This document shows positions 53,431 to 63,399 of a DNA stretch of 64,000 bases, in pieces. The number at the start of each line of letters is the position of its first letter. The first letter of the stretch is position 1. The DNA comes from Mesorhabditis belari (Eukaryota; Nematoda; Chromadorea; Rhabditida; Rhabditidae): positions 752,001-816,000 of the forward strand of contig CAUEEP010000741.1 of NCBI GenBank assembly GCA_958450365.1. Direction: 5' to 3'. Below the pieces are notes generated by a model. It was not told where the DNA came from, ran no database searches, and saw nothing but the letters and a program-made list of their open reading frames with translations. The position numbers and the translations under genes are program-made.

Positions 53431-54798
53431 TTACACAAGGGTATAGTTTTGAGCAGATAGAGCAACCACGACACCAGTATAAGCGTTTGCATGGGAGAAA
53501 GTGAGTTTAACCGTGACTGCACCATGAAGAACGGGCTGATTGCCAAAATATGCCTAAAGAAACGGTTAAGAACATTTTGGAAATTTATTTATAATATGTC
53601 CAGCCGGCAAAATCCACTTCGCGGATTTTACCGGCAGATTGTGTGTAAAAATAAGTAAACTATAAGTAAACTGTGAATGACTGTGAGTGATTGTAAAAAT
53701 ATCAAAAAGAGAGGGGGGTGGGACAAATGCGACCTTTTTGCACCTGGACATTTGCGCACCTTTTTTGCTGGAAAAGGCCTTAGGCAAGACCGTAGAGCTT
53801 CGAAAATATTTCCATATAAAGGAATCGTATGCGTAGATTCCCGGAATTTCGGACAAATCAGTCCTCGCTGATACGTCAAATTTGGGATAAAAGGCAAAAA
53901 CTGCGGAAAAGCGTTAAGTTGCGTAGTTTTTGCCTTTTTCCCCAAATTTGACGTATCAGCGAGGACTTATTTGTCGAAATTCGGAATCTACGCATACTAC
54001 CCCTTTTATGAAATATTTGAAGCTCTACGGCCTGCCTAAGGCCTTTTCCAGCACAAAGGTGCTCAAATGTCCAGGTGCGCAAAAGGTCGCATTTGTCCCA
54101 CCCCCAAAAGAGAGACAAATTTTTTGAGCGCATAAAACCTTTCTATACACTACAGTATCCCACAAAGGCACAAAATGAAAATATTCGGTTATCTCTTTCA
54201 AGAGAACTGGGAAATCACTTTGCTTAAAATTCGGCCTTGTCACCTTACATTTAAAGGTAATACGCTCTAATTTTATGGTTTACATATACAGCGATATCAA
54301 AAAAAGCAATAGGAAAACCAACCACTTTGCGCAGATTGCGGATCTCGATCAAAGATCTTGACCTAGCGATGAACTTGACGGCGTAATTTCGATCGGCATT
54401 TTGTGCGGCGTGGCCAAAGAAATGATCATGTCTGTCGAATCGGACAATGACGTGCTGATGATTGACCCATACTTCGACTCCATTAGCGACATCGTATTGA
54501 ACTTGAAAAGTATCCGCTTGGTGAGACATCGTCCGTTCGGATCGAAAGAGGAATATGAATGAATGAGATTTTCAGAACAAATTCCACCCATTTATCTTAT
54601 ATGCAAATTTAGCTTGAATTACGCAAATGTTTCGAAAAACTTGTATTACAAAGAAAAATGCGTTCACCGTATATCACCGTACCTGTCAGCCACTTCGTCG
54701 ATTTCTTTTTTCGGGGTTTTGCTTCCATCGTCGTTGATCGGTTCTTTTTTCGGGGTTTTGCTTCCATCGTCGTTGATCGGTTCTTTTTTCGGATCCAT
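53431..54798 (-). CDS. unrecognised small protein, family copy C
   Basis: Exon 1 54683-54798 contains an exact in-frame duplication of 39 bases (13 codons, KKEPINDDGSKTP). Exon 2 54323-54542 has its ATG at 54529 (MSHQADTFQVQYDVANGVEV). Exon 3 53431-53553 is open from AYFGNQPVLHGA to AQNYTLV. Exons 2+3 give 109 residues and phases match copies A and B. A 392-bp foldback sits in intron 2 (53714-54105). As in A and B, exon 1 joins exon 2 in frame only at CTCTTTCG|ATCC. Confidence 0.55.
53714..54105. mobile_element. foldback element, GGGTGGGACAAATGCG family, with 9-bp target duplication
   Basis: 392 bp, ends GGGGGTGGGACAAATGCG and its complement. AAAAGAGAG flanks it on both sides (53705-53713 and 54106-54114). 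Copy A at 42885 reads ATCAAAAAGAGAGACAAAT uninterrupted. Long TIRs with a 9-base target duplication fit Mutator-like non-autonomous elements. Confidence 0.88.
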
Positions 54799-55011
54799 TT
54801 GCTCTTTACCCAAATAATCTAAAAGGACTTCTTGTTAGCAAAGAAACGATATCAGCTTTTGTTGTATCGCAATCTGGGGGCAGGAGTGGGCGGAGCCTCG
54901 AAAAGTTTGCATTTATCCATGAAAATTTACATCTATAGGTGATCCGGCACGCTGAATCCAATTAAAATAGTTTCAGCACCTGATTTTCATACGTTTTCGC
55001 GACTTTTCTAC

Positions 55012-55658
55012 TACCGGTACTTGTAGAGTATCCGGGGTCTTTCAATATCCGGGGGGTAAAATTTTAAGATCCGGTGGGGTAAAATTTTAACTTTTTTATA
55101 CTTTTTTTTTACTTTTTGACCGTAGCTTTTTTGACCATTCTGCTACTTTTATCAATCTTTTGCACCTATCGCTTTCAGAGTTTAAAAAGAAGAACGAAAA
55201 TATTGCTCATTGATCTGATTAATGGTCTAAGGATCCAATAGATTAACGCAACTTCCGTGAAATTCGACATTTACCATAGGCTTTGTAACTAAAAATGAAA
55301 TCCTTGAGGCAAATGTTTACCTTTTGTTAAACCCTTAAACTTAAACCTTTAAACTTATATCATTTTGCGTTAATTTTAGCGTTTTAAATAGAATTTCATC
55401 AATTTAGTGTGAAAATGTTTGCCGCCAACTAGGATATTATCAACATTTCTAATAATGACATAAAAAAATTTTGTAGAAGTTACGTTTTTGATCGAGTATC
55501 ACCTCGAATCACGTAATCACCTGGAATAAATCGAATATCTTTACATTTGAAGGGAATTTGCCACCAAACCACTTAAGCGGCTGAATATCTTTAAAAGGGG
55601 TCGTGCATAACGTATATAAAATTTTACCCCCCCCGGATACTCCACAAGTACCCTACTA
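55012..55658. mobile_element. inverted-repeat element with GGGTACTTGTAGAGTATCC-type ends
   Basis: Left GTACTTGTAGAGTATCCGGGG and right CCCCGGATACTCCACAAGTAC face each other around 600 bp of AT-rich DNA, with TAAAATTTTA repeated on each side. TATATTTGAAGGGAATTTGCC near 55545 is also found at 24962, linking it to the compound foldback there. No coding capacity. Confidence 0.65.
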
Positions 55659-55899
55659 CCTTTTGTTTAATAGCAACAAATGAGAATAAGCTAACATATC
55701 ATCATACCTCAAATTCTCATCATTATTCTGCCACTTCCATATAACTTCGTAAAAGTGATGATCTCAAAGTTCCCCCTTCCCCTTCCTCAAAGTTCCCCAT
55801 TAGGTGCTGAATTAGGTGATGAAAATTAGGTGCTGTAAGTATTTTTATTGGATTCATCGTGCCCGATTACCTATTGAAGCATGATTGCGCCTGATTGCG

Positions 55900-56550
55900 A
55901 TAGCACCCAGCATTTTCTACTATAACAAAAAGATAAAAGATATTGTAGGATACATGGTCAAAACTTCTCAATCAACGAAACTGAATATCTTTCTTAGAAA
56001 GAGCCTCCAGTCTTGATGACTGAATACGTCCATTTTAGACCCTTTTTCAGGCTCTGTAGCGCAATTAATACTTACAGTAAATTTAAATTTCTTTCAAAAG
56101 CATAAATTTGCACTGCGAAGAGTAAACAAAAATAAGAAGATAGAAAAGTAAATTTTTTGAAAAGCTTTTGAAATATTATAAAATGAAAGTTCAAATAAAA
56201 AAATTGCCATGTTATTGTACGAAAAATTGTCTTCATATTTCCCCATAGGCACTCATTTTTGCTACGAGAAAAATTATTTTGTTTTTCACTGAGTTCGTTT
56301 TTTATTTGATTTGATTTTATTTAGCAGTGCAAATTTATGCCTTTGAAAGAAATTTAAAGTTACTGTAAGTATGCGCTGCAGTGCCTGAAAAAGGGTCTAA
56401 AATGGACGTATCCAGTCATCAAGACTGGATATTCTTTCTGAAAAAGATATTCAGTTTCGTTGATTGAAAATTTTTGACCATGTACCCTACAATATCTTTT
56501 ATCTTTTTGTTAGAGCAGAAAATGCTGGGTGCTATCGCAATTTTCATGGA
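55900..56550. mobile_element. palindromic element with about 200-bp arms
   Basis: Arms start AGCACCCAGCATTTTCTA / AGAAAATGCTGGGTGCT and include GACTGAATACGTCCATTTTAG. The unmatched centre is about 150 bp. It lies inside the outer flank repeat of the gene family, which resumes at 56550 (GGATAAATGCAAACTTTTCG). Confidence 0.8.
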
Positions 56551-56861
56551 TAAATGCAAACTTTTCGAGGCTCCACCCACTCCCCGATTGCGATAGCAAC
56601 AATTGCTGCTATTGTTTCTTTGCTAACAAAGATACGCAAAGGTTGAGGCATGTAATTTGACAAGTCTCAGACCTTGCGCTGAATATCTTTAAAAGAAAGG
56701 CACTGCAATAATTTACTTCACGATCGCAAATTGATCCGGTTTAAAAGCTCTTTCCGTCACTTTAACAAAATCTTCTTTCTGATCAAAAACAGATGAAACA
56801 AAAGTTCAAAAAAAAGAGGCAACACGCAATAAAAATATCAATCGAGTTAACACGAATATCA

Positions 56862-57377
56862 GAGAAAGATTCGGAATTTTGCTTTGAAAAATTTGTGTGA
56901 TTCTTTACGAGTGGCCAGTAATTTGCTAAGCTGAGACACATCTAAAGAAACCAGTGTCTTATGTTTTAAACCAAACATAAACCATTGCTTGAACTCTTTG
57001 GGCGCTAATAGTGGAGTGCTCGGTGTTTTCTTTTGCTAAAACAAAAGTTGTGAGATAATATGGTAGTTAAAAGCAACCTCGGCCTTCTTGCGACAAATCG
57101 AGGCATTCGCAAAAGAAGTAGGCAAGTAGATTCCCGTCGATGCCTCTTCACGAGCAGTTTCCTAAAAATATGCTTTAGCACCGTTAAAAGAGAGACGCTT
57201 ACTTCGAAAGATCGCTGATCACTCGCTCCTAAAAGGATTCCCATCAGTAGTCCGCGCGGTTTTGGCGTAAAAGAGCCATCTAAATACCAAAATTCACAAC
57301 AGCAATCAAACCAACTGTTCACCTCCATTTACTTCCGAATCACCAAAGCATCGCTGTCGTGGATAAGTGAACAGCAC
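56862..57377 (-). CDS. 3' exons of the kinase-like gene (unrecognised C-terminal region)
   Basis: Four minus-strand exons in phase: 57323-57377 (VLFTYPRQRCFGDSEVNG), 57203-57279 (DGSFTPKPRG, GILLGASDQRSFE), 57078-57161 (ETAREEASTGIYLPTSFANA) and 56862-57035 (QKKTPSTPLLAPKEFKQW, stop at CTC TGA). All have ordinary GT-AG sites. They would continue the kinase transcript if the exon at 57417-57458 spliced at CAA, but that donor reads CAATAATTT instead of CAAGTAATTT. They may be dead 3' exons or a separate unit. I do not recognise a domain. Confidence 0.45.
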
Positions 57378-57416
57378 CTGCAATAGTACACTTTAGAACC
57401 ATAACTTTCATAAAAA

Positions 57417-58408
57417 TTATTGTTCAGCCGGGCATGCAGCCACAGTTTCGATGGCAATCTAAAGAACGACTAGAATCAACAACTGAAAAACTACTTACCG
57501 GATCGATAACTTCGAATGCTTTATTCTTGCAAAAACGTTCATCTAAAGTTTATTCATGATTCCATTTAAGACATTAAAACGCTCATACCCGAATCCTCTG
57601 CAACAACCAAATTTGGATCGAGTGCCTCGCGAAGACGCTTTTTGTGATGTTTGTACTCGTGCTAGAAAAAGGAAGATTGATTTGATCTTTGATTAAAAAG
57701 AAATCTTCTTGACCCCTTCCTGACCAAGATCCTAAGAAAAAAAGCTTAACACAAAAATTGTCACCAGTTTACCTCATCCCTGCGCATATTAGGCGACGCA
57801 CATCGGAATGTTCCTCGAAAATCAATTCTTAATCGAGCCTTTCGTGCCGTCCATTGTCCGTCCTTGTAGAAGGCGTAGCCCCTAAAATACAGCTTTAATC
57901 AGTGTAATAGTTTAAAGATAAACAGTTTTACACCCACTCCGAATTATTCTCAAAGCTACCTTGCTAATCCAAAGTCCAACACATGAATCGTGCGAAATTT
58001 GGCCATATTCGATTGGTATCCAAATATGATGTTGGCTGGCTTGAGATCCCGATGAACGAAACGTCGATCGTGCATGGACTAGAAAAAAAAACAATAAGTC
58101 GGACGTCACAAATATATCGCACCTTTACAGCATGTAAAATTTGAAGGCCAATTCGGGACCAATCTCCCTCGAGAAGCAAGTCCTTCGTATAAGCAGTCTA
58201 AAAAAAGCATTTAAATCGTAGCCAAACAAAAATTACCTTAAAGTCCCGCAAATTCTTTCCCAGAAGCTCCATCACCATGTAGACGTATCTAAACAACAAT
58301 TCTTTACCTTTCAATGTAAAAAGCCAACTTCTCATGTTTCTTCGCGCAGAACAAGATCGGCAGATGAGTAAGTTGCTTTTCCTTGTTGCACTGCTCTAAG
58401 ACGTTGAT
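57417..58408 (-). pseudogene. TTBK/CK1-like protein kinase, truncated
   Basis: Minus-strand exons 58308-58408, 58237-58288, 58123-58197, 57960-58078, 57773-57881, 57589-57661, 57499-57542 and 57417-57458 join in phase to 204 residues. Visible: YMVMELLGKNLRDF (hinge), HDRRFVHRDLKPANIIFG (catalytic loop, Asp and Lys present), HVLDFGLARGY (DFG), RGTFRCASPN (TTBK/CK1-type activation segment). Missing: glycine loop, VAIK lysine and the C-lobe DxWSLFY region, where HEYKHHKKRL follows instead. Upstream residues (ESVMMESGSAIKLE) exist at 58458-58515 but have no donor. Probably a decayed member of the nematode TTBK-like expansion; a kinase-dead protein cannot be excluded. Confidence 0.7.
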
Positions 58409-58439
58409 CTAAAACAAGAAAAAGCTCTTTAGCAAAAAA

Positions 58440-58688
58440 AAGATCAGATATATCTCTAATTTAATCGCAGATCCACTCTCCATCATCACCGATTCAAAGA
58501 CAAGTTTGATCCAAAACCGCCGGGGTTTTTTTGAATATGGCCATTTTAGAGCCTTAGAAAATTTGAAAAAAACACATTTTACTCAAAATGGAGCCAGACA
58601 AAATTTTAAATAACGACGATTTTTGAATTCTCCATGATTTTTTGCATCTAGTACGCATTTTTTACAGAATTTTTTGTCAGATAACGTA
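58440..58688. repeat. inverted-duplication arm 2, flank between kinase and Tc1
   Basis: Inverse of 51706-51945. A further copy of part of it (TTTTACTCAAAA, AATTCTC, TTTTTTGCATCTA) lies at 61480-61572 and 62148-62190, split there by a MITE. Confidence 0.8.
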
Positions 58689-60313
58689 CAGTACCGAGCA
58701 AAAGTCTTGCGACATCACTTTTTCAAGAAAATCGATGAAATTTTTTTATAGAAAATGCCACCCGTTCGTAGGGCTTTTTTGTTTTTAATTAGAATAATAC
58801 ATGTACACTTTATTTACAAAAACAAATTTGAAGTTCAGCGTAAAACAAAAAAAGTAAATGACAAAACTACTAAAAAATACCCTAAAAACTGGGTGCAAAA
58901 GTCTTGCAACATTATACAAAAACATCAAAAATTAATATTCAATCGGTCCACCTTTTGCCAAAATCACTTCATTAAGTCGTTTAGGCATTGAGTCGACTAA
59001 TTCGTGAAGAATTGCTGGGCGAATTAAGCTCCCAACTTTTCGTATAAGTCAACTTTTGTGTGAAGGTCTTTTCCTCGTAACTTTGTCTTCACGTAAGCCC
59101 ATAAATTCTCAATAACGTTTAAATCAGGCGACATAGGGGGCACATTGACCAACAAAACATTATTAAGGGCAAACCATCCAGGGAGATCGGCTTTTCCTCC
59201 ATTTGAGAGACTCACCGTGGGACCCATCATGGGCTTGTTCTTGTGAACCGGCGAATTGTCCTGGTAGAGAAACCATCCAGGAGCCATGTAATCCTGAGCA
59301 AATGGAAGTAGACATCCTTCTAGTATTTCCATATACTGGCGAGCATTCATGGTTGACTGGATGAGGACGAGTGGACCTGCCACATTTTTGCCATCGCCCC
59401 TAGAGAAAGGCAAATTAATGCATGCATTAGAAATGAGGCTTACCAAAACACATGATTGATCCTCCGCCAGCTCGCATTGTAGGTCGCACATATTTAAGGA
59501 GTATTCGCTTTCCAATGGGTCGTCTGATCAAGTGGTCGCCTTTTGGAGAAAAGATATCCACTTTTGTTTCATCGACAAAAATCACGTTGGCCCAATCCTG
59601 CTTTGTCCAACTTTGGTACGTCCTGGCGAATAGAAGCCGTTGTTTCCTGTGGCCAGCGGTCATCAAAGGCTTTCGTACAGCCCTCCGGCTATACAGTTCT
59701 GCTTGAGTCAATCGTCGAGAAACGGTTCATCGAGAGATATCCTTGTTTGCAACATCCTTGATCAGCTGAGCTCCCTCAGTCGATGTCATGTTCGGATCCT
59801 TCTTGGGAAGCCATCACAAGTATTCGATCCTCTTTTTGCTGTTGTTCTTCTTGGCCGTCCTTTCTTCTTTCTTCGGTGCATAAGTCCAGTTGTTTTTGCT
59901 TTTGAAACAATGCGAGAAACGGTCGAAGGATCGCATTTGAAGAGATCGGAGACAACGGCTCGAGATATTCCTTTTTTTCTTGCTTTCATGATTTTTTCTC
60001 TTTCGGGAGTCGTCAAGTGAGAATTTGGCATCTGAAAAAAACAAAAATTAGTGTAAATTAATAAATTTGAAAACAATAAAAATGAGAAACATAGAATGTT
60101 GCAAGACTTTTGCACCCAGTTTTTAGGGTATTTTTTAGCAGTTTTGTCATTTACTTTTTTGTTTTACGCTGAACTTCAAATTTGTTTTTGTAAATAAAGT
60201 GTACATGTATTATTCTAATTAAAAACAAAAAAGCCCTACGAACGGGTGGCATTTTCTATAAAAAAATTTCATCGATTTTTTTGAAAAAGTGATGTTGCAA
60301 GACTTTTGTACTG
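58689..60313 (-). mobile_element. Tc1-like element, copy 2
   Basis: 1625 bp, TA on both sides (58687-58688, 60314-60315), ends CAGTACCGAGCAAAAGTC and its near complement. TIRs about 230 bp. The sequence GCAAAAGTCTTGCRACAT occurs at both the outer and the inner border of each TIR, the IR/DR layout of Tc1-like elements. The transposase inside is broken. Confidence 0.92.
58930..60032 (-). pseudogene. Tc1-like transposase pseudogene, copy 2
   Basis: Minus strand, beginning MPNSHLTTPEREKIMKARKK after TTTTTTCAG (60031), with HTH (ISRAVVSDLFKCDPSTVSRI) and KKKGRPRRT linker, then WANVIFVDETKVD (first Asp), LYQDNSPVHKNK (second) and SPDLNVIENLWAYVK (Glu). Frame changes near 59810, 59760 and 59430. 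About 49 residues separate the second Asp from the Glu, against 34-37 in the family, because of an inserted stretch (VSLSNGGKADLPG). GTAAGC...CTCTAG at 59408-59446 looks like a small intron but does not restore the frame. Confidence 0.88.
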
Positions 60314-60438
60314 TACTTTCGCGCCGATTTGCGCATCCATAGGTCTCTTTTACATAAGTATCGCTTTTTTACGGGTCCAAAAGTTTTCCCGCCTACTATT
60401 TTTTCTAATTCTCAAATTTTTTACGCTCCAATCTATCA

Positions 60439-60640
60439 GATGTACATTCCAATTATCAGATGAGATCAAAGAACAAGTCGTGGCAGCATTCAATCAAGAC
60501 TCAAGCTTAAGAGACATTGCCAAGAACCTTGGTATCACTTTTTCTGAAAGATCTACAAAAAATGGAAACAGACTGAAAGTATAAAGAGAGCTGCAGTGAA
60601 AGGAAGGCCCTGAAAACTTACAAAAATGTGTTAGCACTTT
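60439..60640 (+). pseudogene. Tc1/IS630-type transposase N-terminal fragment, arm 2
   Basis: Encodes FQLSDEIKEQVVAAFNQDSS and LRDIAKNLGITFS before a frameshift relative to YKKWKQT. Same fragment as 49752-49960, inverted. Both lie at equal distance from the Tc1 copies. Confidence 0.7.
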
Positions 60641-60689
60641 GGTTAAACTAAATATCAAAAAAAGATAATAATGTATAAATAAATGAATA

Positions 60690-60857
60690 AATGTATTAAG
60701 ATAAGAATAAAATTAAGAATAGAATTAAGATTTAAAAGCCACCTGCACAAATTCGTGTTTACTTTCGTCATCAACTGAATCGATGCCGGAGACAGTTAGA
60801 AGGAAGCGATGGAGATCGGGATGACGGATCGTTTGAGACCTGGAAATATCCAGCCAA
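60690..60857 (-). pseudogene. duplicated AMP deaminase exon fragment, arm 2
   Basis: Inverse copy of the exon at 36054-36155 with its flanks. It has the same 5-base loss as the arm 1 copy (CCGTCATCCC) but keeps GGTCTCAAACG and GACGAAAGTAAAC, so it is closer to the source than arm 1. Confidence 0.9.
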
Positions 60858-61245
60858 ACTGGGTACCTATTTTGTTTAGGTTGCAACAAATTTTTGCACT
60901 AACCTGTCAAAGCCGATTTTTGCCATTGAGTTCATCCTTTGGTCTTTTCGAAGAGACTCAGCGAAACTTTTGTATTCTTCTTGTCATTTTTTCATTGCTT
61001 CACCTCCTTTTTATACACTTCCCTTATCGGTTTCACTTTTTCGTTTCACATTTCAGTTTTTTCACCTCAACCGATTTGTGTTCATCTAATACGTATAAAT
61101 TCGTGGTTAATCGAAAGATTACTAAACATTTTGTTTGTAAAAATTCGTGCGATTCACTGAAGAGTTTTGTTTCAAATTTTTTGGATTTGGTTATCTGAAA
61201 TTCGAAAATGAATTCTTTTTCACGGTGCTCTCAAAAGTGATGAGT
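60857..61245 (+). repeat. segmental duplicate D, copy 2
   Basis: Direct copy of 41710-42120 joined immediately to the AMPD exon fragment (TATCCAGCCAAACTGGG). Confidence 0.8.
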
Positions 61246-61329
61246 CATCGCGACAAGCTTGACCCAAAAATGCCGGGGTTTTTTTGATTTCTTCCAAAGT
61301 TTTGTTTGAATATAGTCATTTTGGAACCT

Positions 61330-62390
61330 TGTGAAGAACAATTGAGTCTTTCATAGCCCACTAAACCTCATCCTAACCACCAGATCATTCCTAAACTCGC
61401 TCACAACTTAACGTCTGTTTATTTTCTAAAATTGAAAGATTTCATGAAATTATGAATGTAAAATACAATTCAACATAGAGAATTTGAAAAAAAGCACATT
61501 TTACTCAAAATTGAGTCAGAGAAAATTTCAAATAACTACGGTTTTTGAATTCTCGATAATTTTTTGCATCTATTGGGTTGCCCAGTTATGAATGCGCGTT
61601 TTTACTATTTTGTAAATTTCTCAAGATATCGAATAGATGTGTATGAGTGTTATATATTATTCGAAAGCTGAAGATCTCCTCTACATTTTGGAATAAAAAA
61701 GTTTTTGAATTCATTCAACTTTTTGGGAATTTGACTGCACAAAGGGAGAGGTCGTTTTCGAAAAAACCCATTCCAGCTTAGCTATTCCTCAAGTTTTATG
61801 GTGTAAAATAACCGCCCAGAAAAGAAAAGAAAAGTAAAGATGCTCTGAAATTGCTATATTTCAAAAAGAGTTGCATTGATATATCTATCAGCCAAACATC
61901 AAACGGTTAACTCAATTTGAGCGGAGCCAAAACTTGATCCAAAGGCATCCTTCCATTTTTTGGCCACCTCTTCTTCTGTGCAGTCAATTTGCCCAAAAGC
62001 TCAACAAATTCAAAAGCTTTTTATATCAAAATGTAGAGGAGATCTTCAGCTTTCGAATAATACTCATATATATCTTTTTCTTGATTTCGGTATCTTGAGA
62101 AATTTACAGAATAGTCAAAAACGCGCATTCATAACTGGGCAACCCAATAGTGCGCTTTGTTTACAGGATTTTTTGTCAGAAAACACTTTCTTTTGTCTTA
62201 TTTCGATGTGGTGAGCTTTACTTTCTCAAATAGGAGTTTGTCCAAACTTTTGAACCCTATTTTACATTTATAATTTCATGAGATCGTTCACGATTTAGAA
62301 AATAAACAGAGGTTAAGTTATGAGTGAGTTTAGGAATGATCTGGTGGTTTGGATGAGGTTTAGTGGGCTTTGAAAGACTAAACTTTGAGC
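61330..62390. mobile_element. outer inverted repeat enclosing a MITE
   Basis: 61335-61490 (CTTTCATAGCCCACTAAACC ... CATGAAATTATGAATGTAA) and 62260-62385 are inverted copies. Between them lies a copy of the Tc1 flank repeat split by the 575-bp MITE. Confidence 0.65.
61573..62147. mobile_element. 575-bp MITE, TTGGGTTGCCCAG ends
   Basis: TIRs start TTGGGTTGCCCAGTTATGAA and extend imperfectly for about 130 bp (GCTGAAGATCTCCTCTACA). TA at 61571-61572 and 62148-62149. The equivalent site at 58650 reads TTTGCATCTAGTACGC without insertion. The interior on the minus strand has a short mariner-like stretch (EEVAKKWKDAF) but no full gene. Confidence 0.9.
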
Positions 62391-62568
62391 GCATCTCTCG
62401 CTTTACAAAGCTTTATTTGAAAAAAAAGTAAAAGCGGTACTTATGAGCTATCTCTGCCCCCACTTAAAAATTTGAATTTAGCAATTTCCATATAACATTT
62501 TAATTTTCTGAGTGAGGCGCCAATCTCTTCATAAGGAGTATTAAGCAATAAAATTTGCATAAAAACTA

Positions 62569-63088
62569 TTGGGTTGTGGAGAATGAGTCGGCGCCAAACT
62601 TTAAAGGGACTTTTTGCACACATAAAGCCTTCTTTAAACATACGTTTGGTTTCATCAAAAGGATCCACTATTTCTCTACAAAATGACTTTTGAGAGATTC
62701 CACAAAGCTTTTCTTTCGTGGAGTTTATGAACTTCCAAACGCAGCTGGTTAAAATGGCAAAGAGTCCGACTCATCATTTGAACAGTTTCTTTCACATAAA
62801 CCTTCTTTGGTGTTTATATAAAAAAGATAGAGCACATTCAATTACTTAAGTTGCCAAATTTGCAAGAAGATCCCACCAATGGTTTTTTCTAGATGACAGT
62901 TTGTAGTTTTTGTGAAAAAATGGCTTTTTCTTGAGCGGAGGCGCTGTTTGAATTTTCTTTTAAATGTCATTTTGTAGAGAATTATTTAACCATTCTACTG
63001 ATATCAAACGTATATTATTTGACGAAGTCTGCTAGAAGTTTTAGACATTTTTTTGATTTTCGGCGCCGACTCATTCTCCCCAACCCAA
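62569..63088. mobile_element. 520-bp MITE, TTGGGTTG...GGCGCC family copy 2
   Basis: Ends TTGGGTTGTGGAGAATGAG and its near complement, each followed by GGCGCC. TA at 62567-62568 and 63089-63090. Interior matches 16804-17289. Confidence 0.9.
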
Positions 63089-63176
63089 TAGAACGATGAG
63101 AATTGTTTTTTTTGAATAAAAATACTTTCTATATTTGCTATACTTTTACTACTTATGCTAATTCTCTATTTTTCAG

Positions 63177-63367
63177 CGAAACAATTTGGTGATTTCTGTG
63201 AGCAGCAGGGGAGCATCGAGGATGCGGTGCTTCAAATGGAAGCCGGTGCCCGGGTGTCTCCTCCCGCACTCGAGCTCGGTGTTCTGCTCTCACTCGACCA
63301 CCAATTGTCTTCGTCTTCTTCATCTTCTTCTTCCTCTTCTTCTTCCTCCTCTTCTTCCTCCTCTTCT

Positions 63368-63399
<32 letters not shown>

